From Aeromonas jandaei (GTDB taxonomy: Bacteria; Pseudomonadota; Gammaproteobacteria; Enterobacterales; Aeromonadaceae): a DNA stretch of 64,000 nt. The stretch is taken from assembly GCF_037890695.1 (NCBI RefSeq), contig NZ_CP149571.1:2200001-2264000 (forward strand), in the 5' to 3' direction. Position numbers and translations under genes: made by a program. This document shows, in pieces, positions 17,475 to 25,976 of the stretch. Every line of letters starts with the position of its first letter. The first letter of the stretch is position 1. Under the pieces are notes generated by a model. That model saw only the letters and a program-made list of their open reading frames with translations, was not told the DNA's origin and made no database searches.

Positions 17475-17502
17475 CGCCCTCCCTGCCGGAGGGCGTCTCT
17501 GT
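17475..17502 (+). terminator. Terminator after the META lipoprotein gene
   Basis: CGCCCTCC and GGAGGGCG form an 8-bp stem with a 5-base loop, followed by TCTCTGTTTC. Confidence 0.65.
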
Positions 17503-17586
17503 TTCATCCGACGCAATCCCCTCCCTGCTTCTTCTCCCGGTTCTTTTGCTATTCCCTCGCATCATGGCGAAATGAGAGTCTGCAAA

Positions 17587-17620
17587 TTGATCATTTCAAT
17601 AATTCTTGTATAGTTGAAAT
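17587..17620 (+). promoter_or_regulatory. ars operon promoter and ArsR operator
   Basis: TTGATC (17587-17592) and TATAGT (17609-17614) are spaced by 16 bases. An inverted repeat ATTTCAA (17593-17599) and TTGAAAT (17614-17620) lies across the spacer and -10 box, a layout fitting repression by the dimeric regulator encoded 27 bases downstream. Confidence 0.65.
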
Positions 17621-17646
17621 GAAAGGGCATCCAACGAGAGGCAACT

Positions 17647-18015
17647 ATGAACAAAGAGATGGCTACCAAGGTCTTTGAATCGCTGGCATCCGGCATCCGG
17701 CTCGATGTATGGCGGCTGCTGGTGAAGGCCGGGCTGGAGGGGCGGGTCGCCGGTGAACTGGCCAGCGAGCTCGATATTGCCCCCAATACCCTGTCGTTTC
17801 ACCTCAAGGCGATGCTCAACACCGGTCTGCTGTCGGTGGAGCAGGAGGGGCGCTTTCTGCGCTACCGCGCCAATATTCCCCTGATGCTGGATGTGATCGC
17901 CTACCTCACCGAGGAGTGCTGTGCCGGTCATCCCGAGGCGTGCGGCGTGATGCGTGCCGAGTCAGCTTGCTCCCCCCATGTTCTGCCTGCACAGCCCTGC
18001 TGCAACAAGGAGTAA
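17647..18015 (+). CDS. arsR: Arsenic-responsive repressor ArsR
   Basis: A 122-residue ArsR/SmtB winged-helix repressor that should leave its operator on binding arsenite. The recognition helix region reads ELDIAPNTLSFHLKAMLNTGLL. It lacks the ELCVC site of plasmid R773 ArsR. Instead Cys91, Cys92 and Cys98 (EECCAGHPEACG) have the same CC-x5-C spacing as the C-terminal site of the Acidithiobacillus-type ArsR, and further cysteines follow (SACSP, PCCN). First gene of arsRDA-acr3-arsC. Confidence 0.9.
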   Translation: MNKEMATKVFESLASGIRLDVWRLLVKAGLEGRVAGELASELDIAPNTLSFHLKAMLNTGLLSVEQEGRFLRYRANIPLMLDVIAYLTEECCAGHPEACGVMRAESACSPHVLPAQPCCNKE

Positions 18016-18019
18016 TGCC

Positions 18020-18388
18020 ATGTCCTCCATTCAGATTTTTGATCCCGCCCTCTGCTGCTCCAGCGGTGTCTGCGGTACCGAGGTTGATCAGGCACTGGTC
18101 ACCTTCGCTGCCGACCTAGCCTGGGCCAAGGCGCAGGGGGTGGCCATCGAGCGTTTCAATCTGGCCCAGCAGCCGATGCAGTTTGCCGAGACACCTGCCG
18201 TCAGCGCTTTTCTGACCCACGCCGGGGAGGAGGGGTTGCCGCTGGTGCTGGTGGAGGGGCAGGTTGTGTTGACCGGCCGTTACCCGAGCCGCAGCGAGCT
18301 GGCCCGTTATGCCGGGCTGCCTGCGCCGCAAGCGGCCATCAAGGGGATCGTCAAGGGCGGCTGCTGCTCTGGCAGCGGTTGCTGCTAA
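18020..18388 (+). CDS. arsD: Arsenic metallochaperone ArsD
   Basis: A 122-residue chaperone that hands arsenite to ArsA and acts as a weak repressor. The essential triad Cys12, Cys13 and Cys18 (DPALCCSSGVCG) is present at the canonical positions. Two C-terminal vicinal pairs (GGCCSGSGCC, residues 115-116 and 121-122) resemble those of R773 ArsD. It begins four bases after the arsR stop, so translation is probably coupled. Confidence 0.93.
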   Translation: MSSIQIFDPALCCSSGVCGTEVDQALVTFAADLAWAKAQGVAIERFNLAQQPMQFAETPAVSAFLTHAGEEGLPLVLVEGQVVLTGRYPSRSELARYAGLPAPQAAIKGIVKGGCCSGSGCC

Positions 18389-18415
18389 GGCGCGACGCAC
18401 CATTCGGGAGAGGCT

Positions 18416-20179
18416 ATGTACCATTTTCTGACCAATCCACCGCCGTTTCTCTTTTTCACCGGCAAGGGCGGGGTGGGCAAGACCTCGCTGGCCTGCGCCA
18501 GTGCGGTGGCCCTCTGTGATGCCGGCAAGCGGGTGCTGCTGGTGAGCACTGACCCCGCCTCCAACGTGGGGCAGGTGTTTGCCACCGAGATCGGTAATCG
18601 CGTTACCACCATCGCCGCAGTGCCCGGTTTGTCGGCGCTGGAGATAGATCCCCCCGCGGCGGCCAAAGCTTATCGGGAGCGGATAGTCGGGCCGGTGCGC
18701 GGCAAGTTGCCCGAGAGCGTGGTGCGCAGCATCGAGGAGCAGCTCTCCGGCGCCTGCACCACCGAGATCGCCGCCTTTGACGAATTCACCGCCCTGCTGA
18801 CCGACCCGGCGCTGCTGGCCGAGTATGACCATATCGTCTTTGATACGGCCCCTACCGGCCACACCATCCGGCTGCTGCAACTACCGGGGGCCTGGAGCGA
18901 ATTTCTGGAGCAGGGCAAGGGGGATGCCTCCTGCCTCGGCCCGCTGGCGGGGCTGGAGAAACAGCGCAGCCAGTATGCCGAGGCGGTCGCCGCGCTGGCT
19001 GATGCTGCCCGTACCCGTCTGGTGCTGGTGGCGCGGGCCCAGCACTCCACCCTGAGGGAAGTGGCTCGCACCCACGAGGAGCTGGCCGCCATCGGTTTGT
19101 TGAATCAGCAACAGGTGATCAATGGCCTCTTCCCCGAAGGCGCCATTGCCGGAGATCCGTTGGCAATGGCGCTCTGGCAGCGTGAACAACGGGCTCTCGC
19201 CCAAATGCCGCAGGGGATAAAGGGGCTGGCGCAGGCTCATATCCCGCTGCTGGCCACCAATCTGGTGGGGCTCGACAGTTTGCGTCTGTTGCTGCAATCA
19301 GAGGGAACAACCGCTCAATTCTCGACCGCACAGTCCACGGTCAAGCAAGCCCAGCCCGAGTTGAGTGCGCTGGTGGACGAGCTGGCCGCCGACGGTCACG
19401 GCCTCATCATGCTGATGGGCAAGGGCGGGGTAGGCAAAACCACCTTGGCGGCTGCCGTGGCGGTGGCGCTGGCCAGCCGCGGCCTGCCGGTGCACCTCAC
19501 CACCTCGGATCCCGCCGCGCACCTGAGCGAGACCCTGGCAGGTAGCTTGCCCCATCTGGAGGTGAGCCGCATCGACCCCCACGCCGAGACCGAGCGTTAC
19601 CGCGCTCAGGTGCTGGCCATCAAGGGAGCTGCGCTGGACGAGCAGGGGCGGGCACTGCTGGAGGAGGACTTGCGCTCCCCCTGTACCGAGGAGATCGCCG
19701 TGTTTCAGGCTTTTTCCCGCATCATTCGCGAGGCGGGCAAGCGCTTCGTGGTGATGGATACAGCCCCCACCGGCCACACCCTGCTGCTGCTCGACGCCAC
19801 CGGCGCTTACCACAGGGAGATCGCTCGCCAGATGGGAAACAAGGGGCTGCACTTCACCACCCCCATGATGCAGTTGCAGGATCCCAAACAGACCAAGGTG
19901 TTGATTGTGACGCTGCCCGAGCCGACGCCAGTGCAGGAGGCAACCAATCTGCAATCCGATCTGCGCCGCGCGGGCATCGAGCCCTGGGGCTGGCTTATCA
20001 ACCACAGCTTGCAGCAAGCTTCGGTCAGCTCGCCGCTGCTGCAACTGCGGGCCGAGCGCCAGTTGCCCTATATCGAGGCGGTCGAGCAGCAACACGCCAG
20101 CCGCTACGCCGTGGTGCCGCTGCTTGCCGAGGAGCCGGTGGGGCCCGATGCCCTGCGCCGTCTCTGCCAACACCATTGA
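18416..20179 (+). CDS. arsA: Arsenite-transport ATPase ArsA
   Basis: A 587-residue double-domain ATPase that energises arsenite efflux. Both halves carry a deviant Walker A: GKGGVGKTS near residue 16 and GKGGVGKTT near residue 335, and a DTAPTGHT signal-transduction motif occurs in each half. Cysteines at about 114, 173 and 423 (GACTTEI, ASCLG, SPCTEEI) correspond to Cys113, Cys172 and Cys422 that bind arsenite in E. coli ArsA. It follows arsD by 27 bases. Confidence 0.95.
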   Translation: MYHFLTNPPPFLFFTGKGGVGKTSLACASAVALCDAGKRVLLVSTDPASNVGQVFATEIGNRVTTIAAVPGLSALEIDPPAAAKAYRERIVGPVRGKLPESVVRSIEEQLSGACTTEIAAFDEFTALLTDPALLAEYDHIVFDTAPTGHTIRLLQLPGAWSEFLEQGKGDASCLGPLAGLEKQRSQYAEAVAALADAARTRLVLVARAQHSTLREVARTHEELAAIGLLNQQQVINGLFPEGAIAGDPLAMALWQREQRALAQMPQGIKGLAQAHIPLLATNLVGLDSLRLLLQSEGTTAQFSTAQSTVKQAQPELSALVDELAADGHGLIMLMGKGGVGKTTLAAAVAVALASRGLPVHLTTSDPAAHLSETLAGSLPHLEVSRIDPHAETERYRAQVLAIKGAALDEQGRALLEEDLRSPCTEEIAVFQAFSRIIREAGKRFVVMDTAPTGHTLLLLDATGAYHREIARQMGNKGLHFTTPMMQLQDPKQTKVLIVTLPEPTPVQEATNLQSDLRRAGIEPWGWLINHSLQQASVSSPLLQLRAERQLPYIEAVEQQHASRYAVVPLLAEEPVGPDALRRLCQHH

Positions 20180-20182
20180 GTC

Positions 20183-20215
20183 GCCGCCCCAGCTCGTGCC
20201 GGGGCGGTTTGAATA
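20183..20215 (+). terminator. Weak hairpin between arsA and acr3
   Basis: CCGCCCC and GGGGCGG pair around a 10-base loop and are followed by TTTGAATA. With so few T residues it is more likely an attenuating or processing hairpin inside the operon than a full stop. Confidence 0.4.
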
Positions 20216-20297
20216 TGCCGTTACTGGTTATAAATCCGTGTTTTGAACCTTTTTGAATCAATAGGAGATGCGGAATTGCGCCGCATCGGGAGCTGTG

Positions 20298-21362
20298 ATG
20301 TCTGCAACATGTGATGCCAAGGCCGTGCCTGCCATCGGCTTTTTTGAACGTTATCTGACGGCCTGGGTCGCTCTCTGCATTCTGGTGGGGATTGGCCTCG
20401 GGCAGGGATTACCGGATCTCTTCAAGGCGATCGGCGCCATGGAGGTGGCCAAGGTCAACCTGCCGGTGGGGCTGCTGATTTGGGTGATGATCATCCCCAT
20501 GCTGCTCAAGATCGACTTTGGTGCCCTGCATCAGGTGAAGGGCCATATGAAGGGAATTGGGGTCACCCTCTTTATCAACTGGCTGGTCAAGCCCTTCTCC
20601 ATGGCCTTCCTTGGCTGGCTCTTTATTCGCGTGCTGTTTGCCGACTGGCTGCCAGCGGATCAGCTCGACAGCTATGTGGCGGGGCTGATCCTGCTGGCGG
20701 CGGCTCCCTGCACCGCCATGGTGTTTGTCTGGAGCCGCCTCACCAACGGCGATCCCTACTTCACCCTGTCGCAGGTGGCGGTGAACGACCTCATCATGGT
20801 GTTTGCCTTCGCCCCGCTGGTGGCGCTGCTGCTCGGGGTCTCCAGCATAGTGGTGCCGTGGGATACCCTGCTCACCTCTGTGGTGCTCTATATCGTCATC
20901 CCGGTCATCATCGCCCAACTGCTGCGCAAGGCCTTGCTGCAAAAGGGAGAGGCCCACTTTGACAGCGTCATGACCCGCATCCAGCCCTGGTCGGTGGCGG
21001 CCCTGCTGCTCACTCTGGTGCTGTTGTTCGCCTTTCAGGGCAACGCCATCATCGAGCAGCCGCTGGTTATCGCCCTGTTGGCGGTACCGATCCTGATCCA
21101 GGTGCTGTTCAACTCGGGATTGGCTTACTGGCTCAACCGCAAGGTGGGGGAGAAGCACTCGGTCGCCTGTCCTTCCGCCCTGATCGGCGCCTCCAACTTC
21201 TTCGAGCTGGCGGTGGCCGCCGCCATCAGCCTGTTCGGTTTTCACTCCGGCGCGGCGCTCGCTACCGTGGTCGGGGTGCTGATCGAGGTGCCGGTTATGC
21301 TGCTAGTGGTGCGGGTGGTTAACGCCAGCAAACCCTGGTACGAAGCGGGGCTGAGCCGCTAA
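20298..21362 (+). CDS. acr3: ACR3-family arsenite efflux permease
   Basis: A 354-residue membrane protein with about ten transmembrane helices. ACR3 hallmarks are visible: ERYLTAWVALCILVGI at the N-terminus, PVGLLIWVMIIPMLLKIDF, the conserved Cys in LLAAAPCTAMVFVWS (near residue 137) and VACPSALIGASNFFELAVA. ACR3 extrudes arsenite using the proton motive force and here probably also docks on ArsA. The start follows GGGAGC; an ATG 30 bases earlier has a ribosome site with no spacing. It belongs to the ACR3 family, not the ArsB family. Confidence 0.93.
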   Translation: MSATCDAKAVPAIGFFERYLTAWVALCILVGIGLGQGLPDLFKAIGAMEVAKVNLPVGLLIWVMIIPMLLKIDFGALHQVKGHMKGIGVTLFINWLVKPFSMAFLGWLFIRVLFADWLPADQLDSYVAGLILLAAAPCTAMVFVWSRLTNGDPYFTLSQVAVNDLIMVFAFAPLVALLLGVSSIVVPWDTLLTSVVLYIVIPVIIAQLLRKALLQKGEAHFDSVMTRIQPWSVAALLLTLVLLFAFQGNAIIEQPLVIALLAVPILIQVLFNSGLAYWLNRKVGEKHSVACPSALIGASNFFELAVAAAISLFGFHSGAALATVVGVLIEVPVMLLVVRVVNASKPWYEAGLSR

Positions 21363-21437
21363 CTGATGGCCATTAACAGATGGCCGCCAACTGATGCTAT
21401 CGATTTTCTATTCACTTGATTCATGAGAGACACGCAA

Positions 21438-21863
21438 ATGAGTGCAATCACCATCTATCACAACCCGGAATGTGGTACCTCCCGCAACACCCTGGAGCTG
21501 ATCCGCAACAGCGGCGTCGAGCCCACGGTCATCTACTATCTGGAGACGCCCCCCTTCCGTGACCAGCTGGTGGCGCTGATCGCCGTCATGGGCATGCCGG
21601 TGCGCGATCTGCTGCGCAAGAACGTGCCTCCTTACGAGGCGCTCGGTCTGGCGGAAGATCGTTTCAGCGATGATGAACTGATCGATGCCATGCTGGCCCA
21701 CCCCATCCTCATCAACCGGCCTATCGTGGTCACCCCCCTCGGCACCAAGCTGTGCCGCCCGTCGGAACTGGTGCTCGATATATTGCCCGATCAGCAAAAA
21801 GGGGCCTTCGCCAAGGAAGATGGCGAGCAGGTGGTGGATGCGAGCGGCAAGCGCCTCAAGTAA
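21438..21863 (+). CDS. arsC: Glutaredoxin-dependent arsenate reductase ArsC
   Basis: A 141-residue thioredoxin-fold reductase that converts arsenate to arsenite for export. Catalytic Cys12 lies in YHNPECGTSRNTL, with basic residues in NRPIVVTPLGTKLCRP matching the arsenate-binding arginines of the R773 enzyme. Length equals the E. coli enzyme. Last gene of the ars operon, followed by a strong terminator. Confidence 0.95.
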   Translation: MSAITIYHNPECGTSRNTLELIRNSGVEPTVIYYLETPPFRDQLVALIAVMGMPVRDLLRKNVPPYEALGLAEDRFSDDELIDAMLAHPILINRPIVVTPLGTKLCRPSELVLDILPDQQKGAFAKEDGEQVVDASGKRLK

Positions 21864-21894
21864 TCATCTGAGTACTCAAGTACGGATTGAAATA

Positions 21895-21922
21895 GGGCCA
21901 GCATCACGCTGGCCCTGTTTCG
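21895..21922 (+). terminator. Terminator of the ars operon
   Basis: GGGCCAGC and GCTGGCCC make a perfect 8-bp stem with loop ATCAC, followed by TGTTTCGTT. Confidence 0.8.
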
Positions 21923-21975
21923 TTGTGTGAACGAGTTGAAAAAGTTATTTCGGCCAATCGTTTTACCGCTTTTTC

Positions 21976-21991
21976 TGTGACGATGATCACT
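21976..21991. promoter_or_regulatory. CRP site upstream of nupC
   Basis: TGTGA-CGATGA-TCACT matches the CRP consensus TGTGA-N6-TCACA at nine of ten defined bases. CRP activation of nupC is established in E. coli, which supports the site. Confidence 0.65.
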
Positions 21992-22102
21992 GTACCATCG
22001 CCGCCCGACCTGCCACCCGGCCGCATCTCCCCCTGCGACGGCGCTGGCGTCACCCGATACATGCTGTCACCCGGAACGTGAATGACCCCAGGATGGGACC
22101 CG

Positions 22103-22187
22103 CCACTAACCTGTAGGTTTGTGGTCTGCGTGTCGCGTGGGTCGGCACCTCTCCCGCCGGATCGCCCGCGACGCCTGTCTGCAGACT
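22103..22187 (+). promoter_or_regulatory. Structured leader of nupC (candidate regulatory RNA)
   Basis: Three consecutive hairpins precede nupC: CCACTAACC/GGTTTGTGG (22103-22124, loop TGTA), a large nested one from GCGTGTCGCG to CGCGACGC (22128-22174) with an inner TCGGC/GCCGGA stem, and the palindrome GTCTGCAGAC (22177-22186). I recognise no known riboswitch consensus. An antisense open frame across this stretch is not convincing. Confidence 0.4.
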
Positions 22188-22221
22188 TGCCATATGAAAC
22201 TCCTCTCTTCATAGGTGCAAG

Positions 22222-23430
22222 ATGACACTGTTATTGAGTCTGGTCGGTATGCTGGCCCTGATGTTTATCGCCTGGCTGGCCAGTGAAAACCGCCGAGCCA
22301 TCCGCTGGCGAACCGTGCTGGGGGCGCTCGCCCTGCAAACCGGTTTTGCTGCTCTGGTGCTCTATTTCCCCCCCGGACAAATCATGCTCGGTGCCATGAG
22401 CAATGGCGTCTCCGCCCTGCTCGGCTTTGCCGACAGCGGTATCCGCTTCGTGTTCGGAGATCTGGCCAGCAACGGCTTTATCTTCGCCGTGCGGGTACTG
22501 CCGCTGGTGATCTTTATCAGCGCGCTGATCGCCGTGCTCTACCACTTCGGCATCATGCAGTGGGTGATCAGGGTATTGGGCGGCGCGATTCACCGCCTGC
22601 TCGGCACCAGCCGCGCCGAGTCTTTGGTGGCCACCGGCAACATATTCCTGTCGCAAGGGGAGTCGCCGCTGCTTATTCGCCCCTTCCTCGCCGGCATGAC
22701 CCGCTCTGAACTCTTTGCGGTGATGACCTGCGGCATGGCCTCGGTGGCGGGCTCGGTGCTGGGCGGTTACGCCGGTCTGGGTGTGGATCTGAAGTACCTC
22801 ATCGCCGCCTCCTTTATGGCGGCGCCGGGTGGCCTGCTGATGGCCAAACTGCTGGTGCCGGAGCAGCAGCAGGTGAGCGATCAGACCGAGATCACCCTCG
22901 ACAAGAGCGACTACAGCAACGCCATCGATGCGCTGGCGGGTGGCGCCATGGGCGGCATGAAAATCGCTGTGGCCATCGGCACCATCCTGCTCGCCTTTGT
23001 CAGCGTTATCACCATGATCAACGCAGGTCTCACCACGGTCGGCGAGTGGTTCGGCTGGGCCGATCTCTCCTTGCAGCAGCTGCTTGGCTATCTGTTTGCC
23101 CCGGTGGCCTGGCTGATTGGCGTGCCCGCCAGCGAGATGATGGCGGCAGGATCCCTGATTGGTCAGAAGGTGATCATGAACGAGTTCGTCGCCTATCTGG
23201 ACTTTGCCAATATCAAGGCAGATCTGAGCGCCCACACCCAGATCATCATCACTTTCGCCCTCTGTGGTTTCGCCAATCTGGGCTCCATTGCGGTGCAGCT
23301 GGGCTCCATCGGCACCATGGCGCCGGAGCGCCGTCACGATGTGGCCAATATGGGCTTCAAGGCGGTGCTGGCGGCGACCCTCGCCAACCTGATGAGCGCC
23401 ACCCTGGCCGGGATCTTTGTCTCCCTCTGA
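22222..23430 (+). CDS. nupC: Concentrative nucleoside transporter NupC (CNT family)
   Basis: A 402-residue inner-membrane H+- or Na+-coupled nucleoside importer. CNT features are present: GxxxxFxFG-type segment IRFVFGDLA, FISALIAVLYHFGIMQW, the nucleoside-binding GNIFLSQGESPLLIRPFL, and the later NEFVAYLDF and TIVTFALCGFANLGSIAV-like stretch near the end. Length equals E. coli NupC (400). AGGTGCAAG precedes the ATG. The upstream CRP site and leader suggest catabolite control. Confidence 0.92.
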   Translation: MTLLLSLVGMLALMFIAWLASENRRAIRWRTVLGALALQTGFAALVLYFPPGQIMLGAMSNGVSALLGFADSGIRFVFGDLASNGFIFAVRVLPLVIFISALIAVLYHFGIMQWVIRVLGGAIHRLLGTSRAESLVATGNIFLSQGESPLLIRPFLAGMTRSELFAVMTCGMASVAGSVLGGYAGLGVDLKYLIAASFMAAPGGLLMAKLLVPEQQQVSDQTEITLDKSDYSNAIDALAGGAMGGMKIAVAIGTILLAFVSVITMINAGLTTVGEWFGWADLSLQQLLGYLFAPVAWLIGVPASEMMAAGSLIGQKVIMNEFVAYLDFANIKADLSAHTQIIITFALCGFANLGSIAVQLGSIGTMAPERRHDVANMGFKAVLAATLANLMSATLAGIFVSL

Positions 23431-23455
23431 TGAGATAAAGCCAGGCTGCGCCAGT

Positions 23456-23495
23456 AAAAAAGCGCCCGCCCCATCTGGGGCGGGCGCTTTGCTTT
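23456..23495. terminator. Strong terminator after nupC
   Basis: AAAAGCGCCCGCCCC and GGGGCGGGCGCTTT pair over 13 or more bases with loop ATCT and A/T runs on both sides, so it can serve nupC and the convergent tubulin-like gene. Confidence 0.9.
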
Positions 23496-23507
23496 ATGGG
23501 CAGGGTG

Positions 23508-25607
23508 CTAGCGAGCGTTCGCTTCCCCCAGCCTTGGGTTGAGGGAGAGAATGCGGGTCTTGCTGACCCGGTGGCGATAGATTTCCCGCAGATAGAGCAG
23601 CGCCTTTTTCACTGATTCGCGGCTGAGGCGAATATCGTTGATGGAGACGAACTTCTCTTTCTCGCGGATAAGCTCCCGATATTTCTTCTCATACATGGGT
23701 TTGATGGCGTACCAGTTGGTATCGAGGATCTTGGCCGGGTTCTCGAACTCGTTGAGCATGCTGTCGAGCAGCTCATCGTTCCACTCCTCATTGCTGATCA
23801 TCTCGATCACCGCCTTGTCCAGATGCTCATCGAAGCGATAGTGATCCTTGGCAAAGCAGCGCTTGATAAAGGCCACGATCAGGGTCAGGAAGTCATCGCT
23901 CAGGCAGGGGCTCTTGACGATCAGGGTGGTGAGGGAGATGTTCGCCGACGCCCCGATGACCAGCGCATAGCGCTTGAGGGTGGTATTGGGGAAGAGCCCG
24001 TTGAGGTGAGACTTGAGCCGGTTGAGATCCATATAGGAGAGCTTGTACTCCTTGGGCAGGGAGATGATCGACACCACGGAGGAGCAGTTCTTGAAGAAGT
24101 GCAGCTCGTTGAGGTGGGCCGGGTCATGGCCACTTTTCACATAGTCGTCCAGATACTCCCGATAGTTGCCCGCCTCGATGGGCAGCAGACTGATCCCCTC
24201 GATGGCCTGGGTCATCTTGTTGAAGTGGGGCAGCTCGATGGAACGGGTGAAGAGATCGTCCACATTGAGCCCGTCCTCCTTGTCAAACAGGCCGCCGGGG
24301 GGCGAGATAGACTCGGCATACGCCACCGCCACCGGCCCCGCCAGACTCATAAAGAGGTCGTTGGCATCGAGCCGAATGGTCTCGCTGATGTCGATGCCCG
24401 CCCGGCGAAAGTAGTTTTCGTCGTAGTCGGTGGTGACGGCCTGGGCGGTAAGAATGTTGAAGATCTGCTGGGAGATGTACTGGTTGGCGTACTTCTCCAT
24501 GGTGTTGACGTCAACATGCTGGATCTCGCCATCGTCGCTCTCTTCGGCATAGCGCATGATGTCGTTGGAGATCAGCATCATGGCATTCCAGGGCCTGATC
24601 CGCTTGAGCATGCTGGCATCGCACGCCTGCTCGTTGTCGAAGTGATAGGAGAAGTCCCACTCCTCGGCCAGATACTTGCACAGCAGGCGCCCCGCGTTGA
24701 TGTGCAGCGCTTCCGAGATCTCGATACCCCGATCACAGATATTGGGCAGGATGCAGATGCCGCTGGTGAAGATGGGATCGAACATGAAGTGCTCCCCGAG
24801 GGAGAGGTGCTCCTCCTCTTCTGACGGGGGGGAAAAGGTCTTGCTCATGTAGGAGTACTGCTGGGCCAGCCCGAACTCGGAGGCCATGCCGGAGCCGGTG
24901 CCGCCCCCGGCACTGAAGATGTAGAAATAGAGGCGGGACTGGTTGGCCTTGATGCCACAGGAGTCCACCAGATAGGTATGAATGGCCTGCCACTCGGAGT
25001 TGGCGAAGTAGTGGGGACTCTTGTTGAGGATGATCTTGGCCAGATACTGGCCAAGGATGGGGGCGTTACCCGCGCCTCCCGCGTGGATCTCCGACAAGTC
25101 CATCACCCGCATCTTGGCGTAATCACGCAAGGAGCCACCTTCGCCGCTGCGATTGGAGTGGCGGATGCGGCCATCGATGTCCTTGTCCAGATCCCCCAGC
25201 ATCACCATGGGCTCGATCAGAAAGACCGGCCGGGCCCCGTTGTTTGGCAGCCGCAGATTGCGCCGGATCCAGCTCACCGGACCAAACTCCTTCTCCCGCT
25301 TGCGTTGCTCTTCACTGTTGAACTCATTGAGATAAAAGCTGCGGGCGTTGTAGACCAGCGAGGCCACATCCTGCGCGATGTTGGAGCCGCAGCGCCCCAG
25401 CCCCACCAGACAGACGGACGGAAAGTTGTGGGGCACGGCGGCGCCCGTTTCGCTCTCTCCGATGGCGGCGGGAAACACCGCATGGCGCAGCTGTTCCAGA
25501 TTGGCGAGAATGCGGGCCAGATCCCCTTCGGTGTAGTAGAGGTAACGGTTGCCTGCGTCCTGCTCATCATCCGTGCTGATAGGTAGCAGATCGATATGCT
25601 CGGTCAT
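23508..25607 (-). CDS. Tubulin/FtsZ-superfamily GTPase-like protein
   Basis: A 699-residue protein of unknown role. Residues 64-80 (SVCLVGLGRCGSNIAQD) match the first nucleotide-binding loop of FtsZ/tubulin, and residues 232-240 (SAGGGTGSG) match the tubulin signature GGGTGS/TG that binds GTP phosphates. Between them lie an insertion rich in charged residues and HAGGAGNAP (175-183). After the GTPase core about 440 residues continue without an obvious second domain, membrane span or signal peptide. It is far longer than FtsZ (about 380) and is not in an operon. Tubulin-like (Tubulin_2/FtsZ-like) families of this size are known in bacteria but poorly characterised. Ribosome site AGAGGGATC precedes the ATG. 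The superfamily call rests on the two motifs. Confidence 0.75.
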   Translation of the reverse strand: MTEHIDLLPISTDDEQDAGNRYLYYTEGDLARILANLEQLRHAVFPAAIGESETGAAVPHNFPSVCLVGLGRCGSNIAQDVASLVYNARSFYLNEFNSEEQRKREKEFGPVSWIRRNLRLPNNGARPVFLIEPMVMLGDLDKDIDGRIRHSNRSGEGGSLRDYAKMRVMDLSEIHAGGAGNAPILGQYLAKIILNKSPHYFANSEWQAIHTYLVDSCGIKANQSRLYFYIFSAGGGTGSGMASEFGLAQQYSYMSKTFSPPSEEEEHLSLGEHFMFDPIFTSGICILPNICDRGIEISEALHINAGRLLCKYLAEEWDFSYHFDNEQACDASMLKRIRPWNAMMLISNDIMRYAEESDDGEIQHVDVNTMEKYANQYISQQIFNILTAQAVTTDYDENYFRRAGIDISETIRLDANDLFMSLAGPVAVAYAESISPPGGLFDKEDGLNVDDLFTRSIELPHFNKMTQAIEGISLLPIEAGNYREYLDDYVKSGHDPAHLNELHFFKNCSSVVSIISLPKEYKLSYMDLNRLKSHLNGLFPNTTLKRYALVIGASANISLTTLIVKSPCLSDDFLTLIVAFIKRCFAKDHYRFDEHLDKAVIEMISNEEWNDELLDSMLNEFENPAKILDTNWYAIKPMYEKKYRELIREKEKFVSINDIRLSRESVKKALLYLREIYRHRVSKTRILSLNPRLGEANAR

Positions 25608-25722
25608 GAAAAAAGATCCCTCTTGGCGGCGAATGTATATAAATCAGCAGCTTTGCACTGCCCGCTAACTCTAGATGATAAAAAGCAGGGGCGCGGTGAG
25701 AGGAGGGCGAGAGTTGTGACTG

Positions 25723-25738
25723 TGTGATCATGGGCACA
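25723..25738. promoter_or_regulatory. CRP-like site upstream of the tubulin-like gene
   Basis: TGTGA-TCATGG-GCACA has one mismatch to TGTGA-N6-TCACA and lies about 120 bases before the tubulin-like start. Confidence 0.35.
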
Positions 25739-25938
25739 GCAACACGCCGGAAATCTGCCGGTACGCCTCACTTGGCAACAGCGCAGCATTTTCCTTTAAA
25801 GGTTGGCCAACGCGCCGTCAGCCGCTCTTTACGCGTTCACACAAGGAGATAGCCGCAGGTGCAGGAAGAGCTGTGCTCGCTCCCGGGCGAAAGTTGAGGT
25901 AGCGCGCTTCTTATCGGCGACCCGTGATCTGCCACCGA

Positions 25939-25976
25939 TAAAAAACCACCGACCTTTTGCAGGGAGGTGGTTTTTT
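25939..25976. terminator. Bidirectional terminator hairpin
   Basis: AAAAAACCACC and GGTGGTTTTTT form a stem around a 15-base interior with T runs both ways. On the minus strand it would end the transcript of the amidotransferase-like lipoprotein gene. Confidence 0.65.

Noticed and set aside
22103..22187. Purine, preQ1, cobalamin or c-di-GMP riboswitch before nupC
   Set aside because: I compared the conserved cores from memory and none is present; only generic hairpins are seen.
21904..22212. 102-codon frame on the minus strand upstream of nupC
   Set aside because: Arg/Gly-rich with no family features, and it covers the hairpins of the nupC leader.
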